From assembly GCA_020854785.1 (NCBI GenBank), contig JAHFZE010000055.1, forward strand, positions 1-6,904: a stretch of 6,904 nucleotides of DNA, in the 5' to 3' direction. Position 1 is the first letter of the stretch; every line of letters begins with the position of its first letter. A model generated the notes under the pieces. It worked only from the letters and a program-made list of their open reading frames with translations. It did not search any database and was not told the DNA's origin. The stretch is from Methanomethylovorans sp. (GTDB lineage: Archaea > Halobacteriota > Methanosarcinia > Methanosarcinales > Methanosarcinaceae). A program made the position numbers and the translations under genes. Positions 5,028-6,904 of this stretch are shown here, piece by piece.

Positions 5028-5498
5028 ATGAAGAAACATTTTTTCCTTTGTATTGTAGTCTTATTGATAGGCATTTCCGGTTGTCTTGATGCAGATACTT
5101 CTTCAGAGAACAGTACCGTGATAAATGTTCAGGACCTGCAGCAAATAGACCAGGCTCTTGTTTCAGGGCCGGTACTTGTGTCTATGGGTTTTTCCTCGTG
5201 TCCTGCATGCAGGGTCATGAAGCCCACAATTGAAGAAGTTTCACGGGACTATATGGGAAAGGCAAAGGTAATGTATATTGATACGCGGAAGAATACTCAG
5301 GTAGCTATAGTTTTCAATGTCTATTCTGTTCCTGACATGTTCGTTATACTGAACAATGATCCGGAAGGCTATCTCTATATGACATCTGATGGTAATATTA
5401 CCAGGGACAGGGAGATTGCCAGGTTTATCGGGGTAACTGACAAAGGAACCCTTACCAAAACTTTGGATATTGCTATTGAATTAAGGAATAATAAGTAA
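5028..5498 (+). CDS. Thioredoxin-fold lipoprotein, extracytoplasmic
   Basis: This 156-aa protein begins with a lipoprotein signal: basic KK, a hydrophobic run FFLCIVVLLIGI, then a lipobox ISGC with the modifiable Cys at 19. A short Ser/Asp linker leads to a thioredoxin domain with the active site CPAC (C58, C61) in GFSSCPACRVMKP and the cis-proline in SVPDMFVI (P102). It is therefore predicted to sit on the outer face of the membrane and reduce or shuffle disulfides there. The dipeptide between the cysteines (Pro-Ala) differs from the Gly-Pro of cytosolic thioredoxin. The next gene, 21 nt on, encodes a CcdA membrane electron carrier, the expected source of its electrons. Substrates may include apocytochromes c, but nothing in the window shows this directly. 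Confidence 0.9.
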   Translation: MKKHFFLCIVVLLIGISGCLDADTSSENSTVINVQDLQQIDQALVSGPVLVSMGFSSCPACRVMKPTIEEVSRDYMGKAKVMYIDTRKNTQVAIVFNVYSVPDMFVILNNDPEGYLYMTSDGNITRDREIARFIGVTDKGTLTKTLDIAIELRNNK

Positions 5499-5519
5499 AA
5501 GGAACAGGCAAAAGAAGAT

Positions 5520-6176
5520 ATGGTCTTTACAGATATTGACCCACTGGCTGTGTTACTAGCTGGCATAGTTAGTGTACTCTCGCCCTGTACTCTTCCATTG
5601 CTACCGGCAATATTGGCTTTTTCTACAAAGGAAGGGAAATACAGGCCCTTTGCAGTAGTAATAGGATTAGCTCTTTCCTTTACTGCAATGGGTGTTATCA
5701 CTTCTGCCTTTGGGGCTTTGCTGATCGGTTACATACCTTATTTGCATCTTGCGGCTTCCATTACGATCGTTCTTTTTGGTATTGTGATGTTATTTGATCT
5801 TCAATTTCTCAACAGGATATTGTCATTCACTGGTAAGGTCCATGTTGAAAAACAGGGTTTTTTAGGAGGTATTTTTCTCGGTCTATCCTTAGGGATTATC
5901 TGGATCCCATGCGTTGGTCCTTTACTGGGAAGTGTGCTTGTGCTGGTGGCCGTGCAGGGAAATCTGGTCTATGGAGCATCATTGCTGTTTATCTACTCTA
6001 TCGGTTTTGCAGTGCCCATGCTGATAATAGCTTATTCTGCAAATGTGTCTTCCACAAGATTGAGAAGTATAGCCCTTTATGATCGAATTGTCAAGAAAAT
6101 AGCAGGATTTTTATTGGTCGTTGCAGGATCATGGATGGCATACACTAGTCAAATAGCTACGCTTTTCCAGGTTTAA
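5520..6176 (+). CDS. ccdA: CcdA-type thiol-disulfide transmembrane electron carrier
   Basis: This 218-aa membrane protein has about six hydrophobic segments, at about residues 8-34, 42-70, 76-95, 114-142, 148-172 and 190-212. It carries the two hallmark Cys motifs of the CcdA/DsbD-beta family: LSPCTLPLLPA (C23) in the first segment and IPCVGPLLG (C131) in the fourth. The pair passes electrons from cytoplasmic thioredoxin across the membrane to an external thioredoxin-like partner, here almost certainly the lipoprotein encoded just upstream. Length and topology match stand-alone CcdA proteins. The start at 5520 has only a weak site (GAAGAT close by), which may mean translation coupled to the upstream gene 21 nt away. 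The gene converges on the cbiC-like gene, with 31 bp between stops. Confidence 0.92.
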   Translation: MVFTDIDPLAVLLAGIVSVLSPCTLPLLPAILAFSTKEGKYRPFAVVIGLALSFTAMGVITSAFGALLIGYIPYLHLAASITIVLFGIVMLFDLQFLNRILSFTGKVHVEKQGFLGGIFLGLSLGIIWIPCVGPLLGSVLVLVAVQGNLVYGASLLFIYSIGFAVPMLIIAYSANVSSTRLRSIALYDRIVKKIAGFLLVVAGSWMAYTSQIATLFQV

Positions 6177-6218
6177 AAAAAGATCAATGAAACAGATGCG
6201 GGGATGTTCATTCCTCGC
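6175..6218 (-). terminator. Hairpin and T7 tract at the end of the cbiC-like gene
   Basis: GCGGGGA (6198-6204) can pair with TCCTCGC (6212-6218), including one G-T pair, around a 7-nt loop that contains the cbiC stop. On the minus strand this is followed after about 16 nt by seven T (6181-6175), a typical archaeal terminator tract for the cbiC-like gene. The hairpin may also limit plus-strand transcription from ccdA. Confidence 0.45.
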
Positions 6219-6904
6219 ATTCGTCCTTTGAATTGGCGATCGCCACAAGTTCGTTAACACAGGCAACAGCTATAGGTGTTCCTCCACGGGTGCCGATGCA
6301 TGTAATGGAAGGTATCTCCGTGTCCCTTACAACTTCCTTGGACTCTGCGGCATTCACGAAGCCCACTGGAGTTGCTACGACCAGAGCCGGTCTTATGCCA
6401 TGTTCCACCATACGGCACACTGCAAGTGCAGCGGAAGGAGCGTTACCTATGGCAACGATAGAGCCTTCCAGTCTGTCCCTGCATGCAAGGAAACCGGCTG
6501 CGGTCCTTGTGATGCCGAACTTCTTAGCAATGGCAGCGTCCTTGTCTTCGTCCATCACGCAGACGATATCGGACTTGTGTCCCATCTTAGTGATGCCGTA
6601 TTTTACCATGTTGATGTCCACGAATATGGGGGCACCTTTCTTCAGGGCTTCCACGCCAGCCTTTACAGGATCTTTGTTGAAATGCATAAGATATGCCATG
6701 GAAAGATCCCCCACTGCAACCATGCAGCGCTGGCGTATCCTGTCCTCAATGGTCCTGTCTCCCACTATCTGTTTGGCAAGGTTGCGGCTTGTCATATAGA
6801 TAGCCTTTGCCTCATCGGTCTGAGCGCCGAGGTCGGTGCAGATGTCTATAAGTGTGGGATCCATTTTTGTTGTGAACTCCACAAGCTCTTCAAGTGCCGG
6901 CGAA
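6208..6904 (-). CDS. cbiC: CbiC-like cobalt-precorrin-8 methylmutase (5' end outside window)
   Basis: The frame stays open to the right edge, so the N-terminus is missing. A GTG at 6882 is in frame, but seven plausible codons precede it. The protein shows the precorrin-8X methylmutase (CbiC/CobH) motifs: KKGAPIFVDINMVKYGI (residues 81-97 counted from that GTG), TRTAAGF (125-131), AIGNAPSAALAV (144-155), TPVGFVNAAESKE (171-183) and TRGGTPIAVACVNEL (198-212). This enzyme moves a methyl group from C11 to C12 to make cobyrinate in cobalamin synthesis; methanogens need corrinoids for methyl transfer. Oddly, where the family has its catalytic His in an IHAT-like motif before an Asp, this protein reads RCMVAVGD (52-59) with Val at the expected site. 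It may be a diverged paralogue. No other cobalamin gene is in view. Confidence 0.85.
   Translation of the reverse strand, partial: SPALEELVEFTTKMDPTLIDICTDLGAQTDEAKAIYMTSRNLAKQIVGDRTIEDRIRQRCMVAVGDLSMAYLMHFNKDPVKAGVEALKKGAPIFVDINMVKYGITKMGHKSDIVCVMDEDKDAAIAKKFGITRTAAGFLACRDRLEGSIVAIGNAPSAALAVCRMVEHGIRPALVVATPVGFVNAAESKEVVRDTEIPSITCIGTRGGTPIAVACVNELVAIANSKDECEE

Noticed and set aside
6233..6799. 188-aa plus-strand frame inside the cbiC-like gene
   Set aside because: It is antisense to conserved CbiC motifs and has no ribosome binding site; a mirror of the codon pattern of the real gene.

Overview
The window looks like a chromosomal segment of a methanogenic archaeon, most likely of the Methanosarcinales. 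The evidence is the mix of genes: a probable DUF356 protein, a UPF0292-type small Toprim protein, the archaeal riboflavin reductase ArfC, a CbiC-type cobalamin enzyme, a four-CBS protein and an archaeal CcdA. Shine-Dalgarno sites of the GAGG/AGGTGA type and TATA-like boxes about 27 bp ahead of plausible transcript starts also fit. The family-level placement is inferred from remembered families, not from a search.

Layout, left to right. (1) Bases 1-261 (+) are the 3' end of a probable DUF356 gene. It meets a minus-strand gene group tail to tail. (2) Bases 258-1331 (-) hold, in transcription order, a DUF167/UPF0235 protein, an unrecognised 41-aa protein with a strong ribosome binding site, and a small Toprim protein joined to it by an ATGA overlap. 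(3) Bases 1332-1746 are a long stretch without a convincing gene. It contains the leader and probable promoter of the minus group, the promoter of the next plus-strand group, and several inverted and repeated motifs. (4) Bases 1747-4195 (+) are a compact group: a metal-dependent amidohydrolase (COG0402 type), a universal stress protein with the ATP-binding signature, and a protein with four CBS repeats. The gaps are only 19 and 18 nt. (5) Bases 4249-4932 (+) encode ArfC, after a 53-nt spacer with a perfect hairpin. (6) Bases 5028-6176 (+) encode a thioredoxin-fold lipoprotein and a CcdA-type membrane protein, behind a promoter flanked by a striking 10-bp inverted repeat. (7) Bases 6208-6904 (-) are a CbiC-like methylmutase, cut by the right end of the window and convergent with ccdA.

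How the genes may work together: the USP and CBS proteins both belong to adenine-nucleotide-sensing families, and their operon with an amidohydrolase suggests an energy- or nucleotide-responsive unit. The lipoprotein and CcdA form an obvious redox pair, with CcdA carrying electrons across the membrane to the lipoprotein's CPAC site for reduction of extracytoplasmic disulfides, perhaps including cytochrome c maturation. ArfC and CbiC are housekeeping steps of riboflavin/F420 and corrinoid synthesis. No mobile element, CRISPR array, tRNA or rRNA was seen. No clearly new defence-type or similar system is visible. The most unusual items are the promoter inverted repeats, the 41-aa protein with a possible RNA switch over its ribosome binding site, and a CbiC that seems to lack the catalytic histidine.
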